Origin: CF-161 sp035259145
Lineage (GTDB): Bacteria; Chloroflexota; Dormibacteria; Dormibacterales; Dormibacteraceae
DNA: 11,758 nucleotides
Reading direction: 5' to 3'
Assembly (NCBI GenBank): GCA_035259145.1
Contig: DATFWQ010000161.1
Span: forward strand, 1 to 11,758
A program made the translations under genes and the position numbers. Below the pieces are notes generated by a model. That model did not search any database. It was not told the origin of the DNA and saw nothing but the letters and a program-made list of their open reading frames with translations. This document shows, in pieces, positions 4,828 through 11,758 of the stretch. Positions within the stretch are counted from its first letter, which is position 1, and every line of letters begins with the position of its first letter.

Positions 4828-5925
4828 GTGGGTAGGTTCCTGGGACTGGCGCTCGCGGCACTGCTCGCGGTCGGGGTGGTGGCGGCAATCGGCTACTCGC
4901 TGTATCCGCGGATCAGCGGGAGCGCTCCACAGGGCCTGCACACCGTGCGTGGGGTGATCGGCTCTGAAAAGCAGCCCTTCTTCCAGGATCCGGAGGTTGT
5001 GGCGGCGTTCCACAAGCACGGTCTCGACGTCCAGGTCGACACTGCGGGATCCCGTGAAATCGCCACCACCGTCGATCTCACCAGGTACGACTTCGCGTTC
5101 CCTTCCGGTGTGCCCGCCGCGGACAAGATCAAGCGAGACCACAAGGCGAGGGCGACGTACACGCCGTTCTATACGCCCATGGCGGTTGGCAGCTTCCAGC
5201 CCATCGCAAAGCTCCTTCAGTCGGCCGGCGTCGTTCGAGATGCCGGCGGTTGGTACACCATCGACATGAAGGCCTACCTCGATCTCGTGGCCAAGAACAC
5301 ACGCTGGTCAGACCTACCCAACAACACGGCCTACCCGGCCGCCAAAAGCGTGCTCATCACCTCCACGGACGTGAGGACATCCAACTCGGCCGCCATGTAC
5401 CTGTCGATGGCCTCCTACGTCGCCAACGGCAACAACGTCGTCCAGGATGACGCCACCGCCAGCAAGGTAGTGGCCCAGGTAGCTCCCCTGTTCCTCCGTC
5501 AGGGCTTCACAGCCTCGTCGAGCGAGGAGCCGTTCCGTGACTACCTCTCGATCGGCGTTGGGAAGACGCCCATGGTCATGATCTACGAGGCCCAGTACCT
5601 GTCGGCCGCAACCGCCAGGGACAAGACACTGACCCCGGATATGACGCTGATGTACCCCAGCCCGACCGTTCTCTCCAAACACATCGTCGTGCCGCTCGAC
5701 AGCGGCGGCGACCAGGTCGGCAGACTGCTCACCGAAGATCAGCAGCTGCAGCAGCTGGCCGTCAAGTACGGCTTCCGAACCAGCAACGCAGGAGCGTTCA
5801 CGAATTACCTGAAATCGCGCGGAGCCGCACAGCCGCCGCAGCTCGTCGACGTGATCGACCCGCCGGCGTTCGAACCGCTGGAGACCATGATCCAGGCGAT
5901 CCAGCAACTTTACAAAGGATCCTGA
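4828..5925 (+). CDS. Membrane-anchored substrate-binding-like protein
   Basis: A 365-residue extracytoplasmic protein. Residues 4-26 form an uncleaved-looking signal anchor, and the rest resembles a periplasmic solute-binding fold. It opens with VRGVIGSEKQPFFQDPEVV, and a later stretch LITSTDVRTSNSAAMYLSMA looks like a ligand-binding segment of the phosphate/molybdate-binding style. I cannot assign a ligand. The start is GTG at 4828 with AAAGGA 8 nt upstream. Only 4 bases separate it from the following lipoprotein gene, so they are co-transcribed. There is no adjacent plus-strand permease or ATPase, so a sensory or scaffold role is more likely than transport. This is inference. Annotation as 'hypothetical with SBP-like domain' would be safe. 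Confidence 0.75.
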   Translation: MGRFLGLALAALLAVGVVAAIGYSLYPRISGSAPQGLHTVRGVIGSEKQPFFQDPEVVAAFHKHGLDVQVDTAGSREIATTVDLTRYDFAFPSGVPAADKIKRDHKARATYTPFYTPMAVGSFQPIAKLLQSAGVVRDAGGWYTIDMKAYLDLVAKNTRWSDLPNNTAYPAAKSVLITSTDVRTSNSAAMYLSMASYVANGNNVVQDDATASKVVAQVAPLFLRQGFTASSSEEPFRDYLSIGVGKTPMVMIYEAQYLSAATARDKTLTPDMTLMYPSPTVLSKHIVVPLDSGGDQVGRLLTEDQQLQQLAVKYGFRTSNAGAFTNYLKSRGAAQPPQLVDVIDPPAFEPLETMIQAIQQLYKGS

Positions 5926-5929
5926 CGAA

Positions 5930-7516
5930 GTGCCGCACTACACTGCGCGTTCCCGGGTGCTCGCGTCGCTTCTCTGCCTTCTAGCGCTCGCCGCGGCTTG
6001 CACAACGTCGCAGACGACCTCCAGTTCGGGCCAAACCCTCAACGTGCTGGCCGGCTCCGAACTGAAAGATCTGGCGCCCGTGCTTGCCGACTTCCAGAAG
6101 TCCACTGGCGACGTCGTGGCGATGCACTACGTCGGTTCCCTGCAGGGAGCCGAGCAAATCGTAAACGGCGACCCATCCGATGTCGCGTGGTTTTCGAGCG
6201 GCCGCTATCTGAGCCTTCTTCAGGGCACGAGGCAGAGGATCCTCGCGCAGCAACAGGTCATGCTCTCTCCAGTAGTGCTGGGGGTGAAGCACAGCACTGC
6301 CGTGGGCCAGGGCTGGGTAGACAACCCCAATGTGACCTGGCGCGACATCGCCAACCGCTCGAAGGCCCACGCCTTCCGTTTTGCGATGACCAATCCTGCC
6401 GCCTCGAACAGTGGCTTCGTGGCGCTGGTCGGCGTCGCTCAGGCTTTTTCGGCGACGCCCGACGCGCTACAGGCTGGTGACATCAACACGGGCGCGCTGA
6501 AGGATTTCTTCACGGGCCAGGCTCTGACCGCCGGCAGCTCCGGCTTCCTCGCCGACGCCTACACACGGCAGCAGGATCGCCTGGACGGCATCATCAATTA
6601 CGAGTCGGTGCTGCTGTCCATGAACGCGAGCGGCAGCCTGCACGAGCCGCTCGACCTCGTGTATCCCAAAGAAGGAATCATCACCGCCGACTACCCGCTG
6701 ATGCTGTTGCGCCCGGATCGGCGCGCGGTGTACGACAGGCTCGTAGCCTACCTCCACAAGCCGGACGTACAGCGCCGGATCATGACCTCGACGGCGCGCC
6801 GGCCTGCCATCCCCGAGGTCAAGCCAGACCCCAGGTTTCCCAACCGAGTCCTCATCGAGCTGCCCTTTCCCTCCAGCCTCGACGTCGTCAACCGGCTGCT
6901 CGCGTCGTACCTGAACCAGATCCGCCCCCCCTCGCACACCGTGTTCGTGCTCGACACAAGCGGCTCGATGGATGGTTCGCGCATCGAGTCCTTGAAGCGC
7001 GCTCTGCTGAACCTCGCCGGTGCCGACGCGAGCCTGAGCGGTCGCTTCGCCGGCTTTCACAACCGGGAAAGCATCACCATGGTGCTGTTCAGCAGCAGCG
7101 TCTACAGCAAGCGCAGCTTCCAGCTGGGCGAGACTGGTGACAACAGCGGCTCGCTGCAGGAGATTCGAAACTTCGTTAACGGTTTCAAGGCCGGGGGCGG
7201 GACCGCCATCTACGATGCACTGGAGGCGGCCTACCAGATTGCCGGCACCGCTCGGGCGAACCAGCCCGACGACTACTACTCGATCGTGCTCATGACCGAT
7301 GGCGAGAACAACCAGGGGCGGTCCGGCAGCACGTTCCTGTCCGACTACCGCGGCTGGCCAGCGTCGTGGCGGACGATTCCGACCTTTCCCGTCCTGTTCG
7401 GCGAGGGAAATCCTAAAGAGCTCCACCAGATCGCCGACACCACCGGCGGCACGGTTTTCGACGGTCTCCACGCTGACCTGAGCCAGGTATTCAAGGAAAT
7501 TCGTGGCTACCAGTGA
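5930..7516 (+). CDS. Lipoprotein with substrate-binding domain fused to a VWA domain
   Basis: A 528-residue envelope protein. A signal sequence ends at a lipobox-like LAAAC (Cys24; Ala at -3 is tolerated but not ideal), so it is probably lipid-anchored outside the membrane. Residues about 35-330 form a substrate-binding-like domain (LNVLAGSELKDLAPVLADFQ; DVAWFSSGRY; MTNPAASNSGFVAL). Residues about 336-525 form a von Willebrand A domain with a complete metal-ion-dependent adhesion site: DTSGS (342-346), Thr425 in GGGTAIYDAL and Asp457 in MTDGEN. The site should bind a divalent metal and a partner protein. The start is GTG at 5930 with AAAGGA 10 nt upstream. It overlaps the next gene by 14 bases. 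Similar SBP-VWA fusions occur in actinobacteria; I recall them near toxic-anion-resistance (TelA/XpaC-type) genes, but that link is from memory. Function unknown. Confidence 0.88.
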   Translation: MPHYTARSRVLASLLCLLALAAACTTSQTTSSSGQTLNVLAGSELKDLAPVLADFQKSTGDVVAMHYVGSLQGAEQIVNGDPSDVAWFSSGRYLSLLQGTRQRILAQQQVMLSPVVLGVKHSTAVGQGWVDNPNVTWRDIANRSKAHAFRFAMTNPAASNSGFVALVGVAQAFSATPDALQAGDINTGALKDFFTGQALTAGSSGFLADAYTRQQDRLDGIINYESVLLSMNASGSLHEPLDLVYPKEGIITADYPLMLLRPDRRAVYDRLVAYLHKPDVQRRIMTSTARRPAIPEVKPDPRFPNRVLIELPFPSSLDVVNRLLASYLNQIRPPSHTVFVLDTSGSMDGSRIESLKRALLNLAGADASLSGRFAGFHNRESITMVLFSSSVYSKRSFQLGETGDNSGSLQEIRNFVNGFKAGGGTAIYDALEAAYQIAGTARANQPDDYYSIVLMTDGENNQGRSGSTFLSDYRGWPASWRTIPTFPVLFGEGNPKELHQIADTTGGTVFDGLHADLSQVFKEIRGYQ

Positions 7517-8135
7517 CGGCCTGCCCGGCCGGCTTGTCGGCTATCTCGGTAGTCGCAAGAACGTCGCCGGCAGCGTGCTGGCCCTCGGCGGCCTCTCCCT
7601 CTACTTCCTGGGAGTCGTGGGCGCGCTCTGGCCGCTGATAGTGGTTGCCCTCTATCTCATTGGCGCTCTGGCCATGCCCTCACGCAGGCGGGTCTCGATC
7701 GGCAACGCCGGCTTCGACGCGGAGCTCGTCAGGTCGGCGCTGGATCGTCTCGTCCGGCGGGTGGCAAGCCAGGCATCGCCCGACATCACGGCCAAGGTGC
7801 GGGAAATCCAGCAAGAGATCCTTGGCGTGCTTCCTGCTACCGCCCGGTTCCCGCTCGGTTCAGAGGATCTCTACGTGATTCAGCGCACCGCCACCGACTA
7901 TCTGCCGGCCGCGCTGGACGCCTACCTTGCGCTTCCACCGGAATACGCAACCAGCCGGCCGGTGCAGGGCGGCAAGACGGCGAAGCAGGTTCTCCTCGAG
8001 CAGCTCGAGCTGATCGACTCGAAGATGGAGGAGGTTTCGGCCGCGGTTCACCAGCGGGACACCGACCGCCTTCTCGCGAGCGGGCGATTTCTGGAAGAGC
8101 GGTTCGGGAAGGGAGACCTCAGTCTCCCCGGCTGA
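7503..8135 (+). CDS. Two-helix membrane protein with helical soluble tail, XpaC-like layout
   Basis: A 210-residue protein with two membrane helices (about 21-38 and 41-58) joined by a very tight turn, then a basic stretch SRRR that places the C-terminal part in the cytoplasm. Residues 73-205 are predicted mostly helical and include VIQRTATDYLPAALDAYLAL and a Glu/Lys-rich segment LLEQLELIDSKMEEVSAAV. This order resembles the XpaC-type proteins that accompany TelA, but identity is not clear enough to name it. The start is GTG at 7503, inside the end of the SBP-VWA gene, with AAGGAA about 4 nt upstream, so translation is likely coupled. It may relay signals from the extracytoplasmic VWA protein to the cytoplasm. 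This is inference. Confidence 0.72.
   Translation: MATSDGLPGRLVGYLGSRKNVAGSVLALGGLSLYFLGVVGALWPLIVVALYLIGALAMPSRRRVSIGNAGFDAELVRSALDRLVRRVASQASPDITAKVREIQQEILGVLPATARFPLGSEDLYVIQRTATDYLPAALDAYLALPPEYATSRPVQGGKTAKQVLLEQLELIDSKMEEVSAAVHQRDTDRLLASGRFLEERFGKGDLSLPG
8111..8128 (+). terminator. Hairpin at 3' end of the envelope module
   Basis: GGGAGAC-CTCA-GTCTCCC is a perfect 7-bp stem with a 4-base loop, ending 4 bases before the stop codon of the last gene of the module. It could end or stabilise the transcript. No T-run follows, so intrinsic termination is uncertain. The palindrome CCGATCGG (8180-8187) lies in the short convergent gap beyond. Confidence 0.4.
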
Positions 8136-8198
8136 TCGTAGGTCTTCCCAAAACGTCGTGAAGGGCGTCTTGTTTCAGTCCGATCGGTCGTGACCCGG

Positions 8199-9239
8199 TT
8201 ACTCGGCGGTGGCAGCCTGGCGCTGCTCTTCAGAGCGTTCGATTTCCTCGATTCGAGAGAAGGGCTGCGGGTTCCAGCAACGAAGTAGGGGTCCTGTGTC
8301 CCGACCTACAAGACGAGGGTGTTCCTCCCAACAGCGGTCGACGGCAAATGGACACCGAGGCGCATAGAGGCAGGCCGGCGGAAGCGCGCGGGGATCGGGA
8401 ACTCGTCCCGGAATGCTGTACAGATAATGCCGCTCGTCGCTGGCCGACGGCAGCGAGCGAAGCAGCCCCTGGGTATAAGGATGTTTGGGATTGTCAAACA
8501 GCTGCTGCGTAGGGGCCTCCTCGACAATCTCGCCGGCGTACATTACGGCAACCCGCCGCGCCACGCGCGAAACCACCGCCAGGTTGTGGGTGATGAGGAG
8601 CACTCCCAGCTGACGCTGCTCCTGCTCTGTCTTGATCAGGTCCAGGATCTGTGCCTGGATCGTCACATCCAGCGCGGTGGTCGGCTCATCCGCCACCAGG
8701 ACGCTGGGATCGAGGACGAGCGCCATGGCGATCATGACGCGCTGGCGCATGCCGCCCGACAACTGATGTGGATAATCCCTCATCCGGGTTTCTGCGGACG
8801 GAATCTGGACTTCCTTGAGGATCTCGACGGCGAGATTCCGGGCCGTCTGCTTGCTCACCTTGCGGTGCGCCCGGATCAATTCGACAAGCTGTTCCCCGAT
8901 CGAAAATACTGGATCGAGGGCCGTCAAAGGCTCCTGGAACACCATCGAGATCGCCTCGCCGCGGAGGCTTCGCATCGCGCTCTCGGGAAGGGATCGAATA
9001 TCACGGCCATCGAGCAGGATCTGCCCGCCGGTCAGCCTCGCCGGGGGGTCCGGCAGGAGACGCATGATCGATAGTGCGGTCATCGTCTTCCCACAGCCCG
9101 ACTCGCCCACCAGGGCCAGCGTCTCGCCCCGCCGAACGGAGAACGACACCCCCCGGACGACGTCTACGGATCTGTCGCGAAAGGCCAGTGTCGTGTGTAG
9201 ATCGCTGACGCTGAGAGCAACGCCGCCGTCAGCAATCAT
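8199..9239 (-). CDS. Dipeptide/oligopeptide ABC transporter ATPase (DppD/OppD type)
   Basis: A 346-residue ATP-binding subunit that powers peptide import from the cytoplasmic face. Walker A is GESGCGKT (45-52), the Q-loop Gln is 102 (FQEPLTALDP), the signature is LSGGMRQR (160-167), Walker B ends ADEPTTALD (183-191), and the H-loop His is 218 (ITHN). The C-terminal oligopeptide-transporter domain carries four cysteines (290, 296, 303, 321) in the pattern C...RCP...C...C. In related DppD-type ATPases these residues are associated with an iron-sulfur cluster. Its ATG overlaps the stop of the DppC-like gene as ATGA. It is the last gene of its operon and faces the convergent envelope module. The usual DppF partner ATPase is not adjacent on this side, so it may form a homodimer or pair with a subunit encoded elsewhere. 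Confidence 0.95.
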   Translation of the reverse strand: MIADGGVALSVSDLHTTLAFRDRSVDVVRGVSFSVRRGETLALVGESGCGKTMTALSIMRLLPDPPARLTGGQILLDGRDIRSLPESAMRSLRGEAISMVFQEPLTALDPVFSIGEQLVELIRAHRKVSKQTARNLAVEILKEVQIPSAETRMRDYPHQLSGGMRQRVMIAMALVLDPSVLVADEPTTALDVTIQAQILDLIKTEQEQRQLGVLLITHNLAVVSRVARRVAVMYAGEIVEEAPTQQLFDNPKHPYTQGLLRSLPSASDERHYLYSIPGRVPDPRALPPACLYAPRCPFAVDRCWEEHPRLVGRDTGPLLRCWNPQPFSRIEEIERSEEQRQAATAE

Positions 9240-10144
9240 CGCTCTCGAAGCCGCGGGTCGAAGATGTCACGCAGACCGTCCCCAAGGACGTTCAGGCCAA
9301 GCACAAGCAGGACAATCGCAAGTCCGGGAACGGTGCTGATCCAGTGATCCACGAGCATGTATCCGCGGCCGTCCGCAACCATCTTCCCGAGGCTGGGCAG
9401 GGGCTCCTGCGCGCCCATGCCAATGAATGAGAGCCCGGCTTCGACGATTATCGCCACCGCGACGTAATACGAGCCCATCACCAGAGCGGGCCCGATTACG
9501 TTGGGCAGCAGGTGCTTGACCATGATGGCGGTATTCCCCGTGCCCAGGGCCCGGGCTGATGCGATGAATTCTCTTTCTCGGAGCACCAGCACCTCTCCCC
9601 GAATGATGCGGGCGAAGCCTGCCCAGTTGATCAGTCCCACCGCCAGTACCACGCCGACGAGCCCCGGCCCGAGCGCACCGACCATCAGCACCGCGATCAG
9701 AATGAGTGGGAAGCCCCAGACCATCTCGACGAAACCATTGACTATGGTGTCGACCCAGCCGCGGTAGTACCCCATGATCATGCCCGCGACCGTTCCAACG
9801 AGAAGGGCGATCGCAGTGGTGCCAAGGCCGACAGCGATCGAGATGCGAACCCCCAACACAAGGCGACTCAGCATGTCGCGGCCAAGGTCGTCAGTCCCCA
9901 GCAGATGGCCGGGGGTCAATGGCGCCAGCCGCGCGTCATTGAGGACCTGCGTCGCGTAGTTCGGAGCCAGCACAGGCCCGAGGAGTGCCACCAGGCAGTA
10001 GAGGAGAACGATGACGAAGCCCACCAGCGCCAGCTTGTTGCTGGACAGTTCCTGCCATGCCAGGCGCAGCCGCGACGGTCTCGCGGCCTGCGCGAGGGCA
10101 ACCTGCCGTTCCCACTCCTGGCGTCTCCGGCTGATCGTGCTCAT
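9236..10144 (-). CDS. Dipeptide/oligopeptide ABC permease (DppC/OppC type)
   Basis: A 302-residue inner-membrane permease subunit. A cytoplasmic N-terminal tail is followed by a first helix (about 36-60), the DppC-family loop HLLGTDDLGRD (80-90), and the core helices of the binding-protein-dependent permease fold. The EAA loop that contacts the ATPase is at about 193-215 (FIASARALGTGNTAIMVKHL). It ends with the typical LGDGLRDIFDPRLRER. I chose ATG 10142-10144, with AGAGGAAG about 9 nt upstream, because the frame stays open far upstream (to 10702) only as a shadow of the permease gene before it. It lies 14 bases after the DppB-like stop and overlaps the ATPase gene by 4 bases, so the operon is tightly coupled. 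Confidence 0.95.
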   Translation of the reverse strand: MSTISRRRQEWERQVALAQAARPSRLRLAWQELSSNKLALVGFVIVLLYCLVALLGPVLAPNYATQVLNDARLAPLTPGHLLGTDDLGRDMLSRLVLGVRISIAVGLGTTAIALLVGTVAGMIMGYYRGWVDTIVNGFVEMVWGFPLILIAVLMVGALGPGLVGVVLAVGLINWAGFARIIRGEVLVLREREFIASARALGTGNTAIMVKHLLPNVIGPALVMGSYYVAVAIIVEAGLSFIGMGAQEPLPSLGKMVADGRGYMLVDHWISTVPGLAIVLLVLGLNVLGDGLRDIFDPRLRER

Positions 10145-10158
10145 GGCCGGCACTTCCT

Positions 10159-11097
10159 CTAGGCTCGTCGCACCACAGGATTGGCCAGACCGTATGAGAT
10201 GTCCGCGAGCCAGTTCGCCATGACAACGAAGAAGACGAGCACCAGTGAAAAGAACTGTGCGACTGGATAATCGCGGCGGATGACGGAGTCGACCAGCAAG
10301 AAGCCCGCGCCGGGCCAGCGAAAGATGGTCTCCACGATCAGTGCATAGCCGATCAGCCATCCGAGCCGTAGGCCAGACAGCGAGATTACCGGGATCAGCG
10401 CGTTCCGCAGTACGTGTCGTCCCACGACTCGCCACTCGGGCAGTCCCTGAGCGCGCAGAGTGCGCACATAGTCCTGTCTGAGCTGCTCGAGCATCGAGGA
10501 GCGGACCATGCGAGTGGTCACAGCAGTACCCTCGGCGGCCAGGACGATCGCAGGCAAGATCAGCTGGTTCGGACTGCAGCAGCCTGCTGCCGGCAGCAGG
10601 TTCAGGTTGAGGGAGAAGAAGTAAACAAGGATCAGGGCAAGCCAGAAGTTGGGTATGCCCATGCCGAGGATGGCACCACCCATAGCCAGCTGATCGGGCC
10701 ACTTGTTGCGTTTCACCGCGGCCAGGATCCCCAGCGGGATGGCAACGAGGTAAGACAAGGCCAGCGCCGTCAGGCCCAGTACGAGACTGTTCCTGCCGTA
10801 GAACTGCAGTAGTTCGAGATTCGATGAGCCGTTGACAAGCGAGGTGCCGAGATCGCCGTGCACCAGACGGCCGACGTAGATCAAGTACTGCTCGTACACC
10901 GGTCGATTGAGACCCAGGTGCTCCCGGTACGCTTCTCTCGCCTCACGCGCCGTCAACGGATTGAGGGTCACTCCGGTTGGGTCCCCAGGTGCAAAGCGCA
11001 GCGAGTAGAAGATGGCGACCGACGAAAGCAAGACGATCAGCGCCATGTAGGCGCTGCGCCGGCCCAGGTACCTCAGCATTGCCGAGCTCGCGGTCAC
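10159..11097 (-). CDS. Dipeptide/oligopeptide ABC permease (DppB/OppB type)
   Basis: A permease of up to 312 residues that pairs with the DppC-like subunit. It begins LRYLGRRSAYMALIVLLSSV with the first helix, then the family's RFAPGDP motif, an external segment containing HLGLNRPVYEQYLIYVGRLV and GDLGTS, and the core helices. The EAA loop is DYVRTLRAQGLPEWRVVGRH. An unusual Cys-Cys pair (AAGCCSPNQ) lies in the loop before the EAA region. The start is uncertain. GTG 11097 has only a weak purine site (CTGGGG). ATG 11079, six codons in, gives a more typical N-terminus but also lacks a good site. The gap to the upstream binding-protein gene is about 45 bases, consistent with one operon. Confidence 0.94.
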   Translation of the reverse strand: MTASSAMLRYLGRRSAYMALIVLLSSVAIFYSLRFAPGDPTGVTLNPLTAREAREAYREHLGLNRPVYEQYLIYVGRLVHGDLGTSLVNGSSNLELLQFYGRNSLVLGLTALALSYLVAIPLGILAAVKRNKWPDQLAMGGAILGMGIPNFWLALILVYFFSLNLNLLPAAGCCSPNQLILPAIVLAAEGTAVTTRMVRSSMLEQLRQDYVRTLRAQGLPEWRVVGRHVLRNALIPVISLSGLRLGWLIGYALIVETIFRWPGAGFLLVDSVIRRDYPVAQFFSLVLVFFVVMANWLADISYGLANPVVRRA

Positions 11098-11142
11098 CGT
11101 GTCAGCCCCAGGCGAGCACTCGACCGCCGCACGAGCGAAGGC

Positions 11143-11758
11143 TCAGTCTAGCCACACATCGTTGTAGTAGGGGTACAGATCCCACTTCAGCGGCTGCCAC
11201 CCATGCACGTTCTTCCGGTGCACCCAGAACGACTGCCTGGCAACGATCGGGATGATTGGCAGCTGATCGGCGACCACCGTCTGGATCTTGGCTGCGCCGT
11301 CTGCGAGCTCTTTCTCGTTGGAGGCGGTCTGCCATGCCGCCACCGCTTGATCGACCTCCGGGATGTTGGCCATCGACCAGTTGGGACCGTTCGGGGAGAG
11401 CGCGGCGCTGTTGATGAAGAGCGTAACGACGTCAATCGGTACGGGCCACTGATAGAAGAAGAGGAACGAGTCCGGCTGCGAGAAGAGCTTGTTGAAGTAG
11501 GTGCCCCGGTCATAGGCTTCGATCTTGACGTCCATGCCCAGTGCCTTTAGCTGCGCCTGCACGGCTGAACTCAGCTGCTGGTTAACTGACTCCGCCTGAA
11601 TCACCATGCTGAACTGGTGCTTCACACCGTTCTTGGTCAGGATGCCATCACTTCCGGGCTTCCAGCCGGCGTCGGCCATCAACTGCTTGCCCTTGCTCAG
11701 GTTGAACTGGTTGAACTGCTCGACCTGCTTCGTGTAGTACTTGTCTGCAGTAGGCACC
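11143..11758 (-). CDS. Peptide ABC transporter substrate-binding protein, C-terminal part
   Basis: This is the C-terminal 204 residues of a family 5 extracellular solute-binding protein (DppA/OppA type). The start lies beyond the right window edge, so the signal sequence is not visible. Features typical of the C-terminal lobe: KGKQLMADAGWKPGSDGIL, then AQLKALGMDVKIEAYDRGTY and DQLPIIPIVARQSFWVHRKN. It ends GWQPLKWDLYPYYNDVWLD. Outside the membrane it would bind a peptide or similar substrate and deliver it to the DppB/DppC channel encoded just downstream. Family 5 also binds nickel, sugars and other ligands, so peptide specificity is assumed from the permease type. Confidence 0.93.
   Translation of the reverse strand, partial: VPTADKYYTKQVEQFNQFNLSKGKQLMADAGWKPGSDGILTKNGVKHQFSMVIQAESVNQQLSSAVQAQLKALGMDVKIEAYDRGTYFNKLFSQPDSFLFFYQWPVPIDVVTLFINSAALSPNGPNWSMANIPEVDQAVAAWQTASNEKELADGAAKIQTVVADQLPIIPIVARQSFWVHRKNVHGWQPLKWDLYPYYNDVWLD

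Noticed and set aside
6467..7471. 334-codon minus-strand open frame inside the SBP-VWA gene
   Set aside because: It is a GC-driven shadow with no recognisable motif, whereas the plus strand shows intact MIDAS residues and a signal sequence.
10145..10702. A 185-residue N-terminal extension of the DppC-like permease
   Set aside because: The extension is antisense-like, Arg/Pro-rich shadow of the DppB-like gene on the same strand in another frame. A good ribosome site precedes the ATG at 10144, which gives normal family length.
11102..11335. Minus-strand 77-codon frame between the binding protein and the DppB-like gene
   Set aside because: It overlaps the binding-protein coding sequence out of frame and is Arg-rich with no ribosome site.

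Overview
This 11.8 kb window is high-GC bacterial DNA. It has many GTG starts, strong GGAGG-type ribosome sites, stop/start overlaps and dense gene packing. The mix of genes (a redox-type ECF sigma operon, a substrate-binding/VWA lipoprotein module, a DHA2 efflux pump and a dipeptide-type ABC operon) fits a soil actinobacterium or a Chloroflexota/Dormibacterota-like lineage. The sequence alone does not decide between them. I saw no rRNA, tRNA, CRISPR array, insertion sequence or origin, and no gene-free stretch longer than about 200 bases.

Region 1 (1-1853, minus strand) is a tightly overlapped four-gene operon: ECF sigma factor, membrane protein that is probably its anti-sigma factor, a second four-helix membrane protein, and an AhpD/carboxymuconolactone-decarboxylase-like protein cut by the left window edge. 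The main discovery candidate is in this last gene. An in-frame TGA (161-163) sits exactly where the second cysteine of the catalytic CxxC belongs, the family-like reading frame continues for at least 53 codons beyond it, and a perfect 7-bp hairpin with a G in its loop lies at bacterial SECIS distance. I read it as a selenoprotein (Cys-Pro-Phe-Sec), with its expression tied to a sigma/anti-sigma pair.

Region 2 (1854-4827) holds a leader region rich in dyads, an NTF2-like (SnoaL/ester-cyclase type) gene preceded by a small, apparently frameshifted membrane-protein remnant, a divergent MarR-type regulator, and a convergent 14-helix DHA2 drug exporter. A 17-base motif (15/17 identical) lies just upstream of both the marR gene and the next plus-strand operon, in the divergent interval shared with the exporter. 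It may be a shared operator.

Region 3 (4828-8135, plus strand) is a three-gene envelope module: a membrane-anchored substrate-binding-like protein, a lipoprotein fusing a substrate-binding domain to a von Willebrand A domain with an intact MIDAS, and a two-helix membrane protein with a helical soluble tail. Its function is unknown.

Region 4 (8199-11758, minus strand) is a dipeptide/oligopeptide ABC importer operon, in transcription order: binding protein (cut by the right edge), DppB-like permease, DppC-like permease, DppD-like ATPase. No DppF-type second ATPase is visible.
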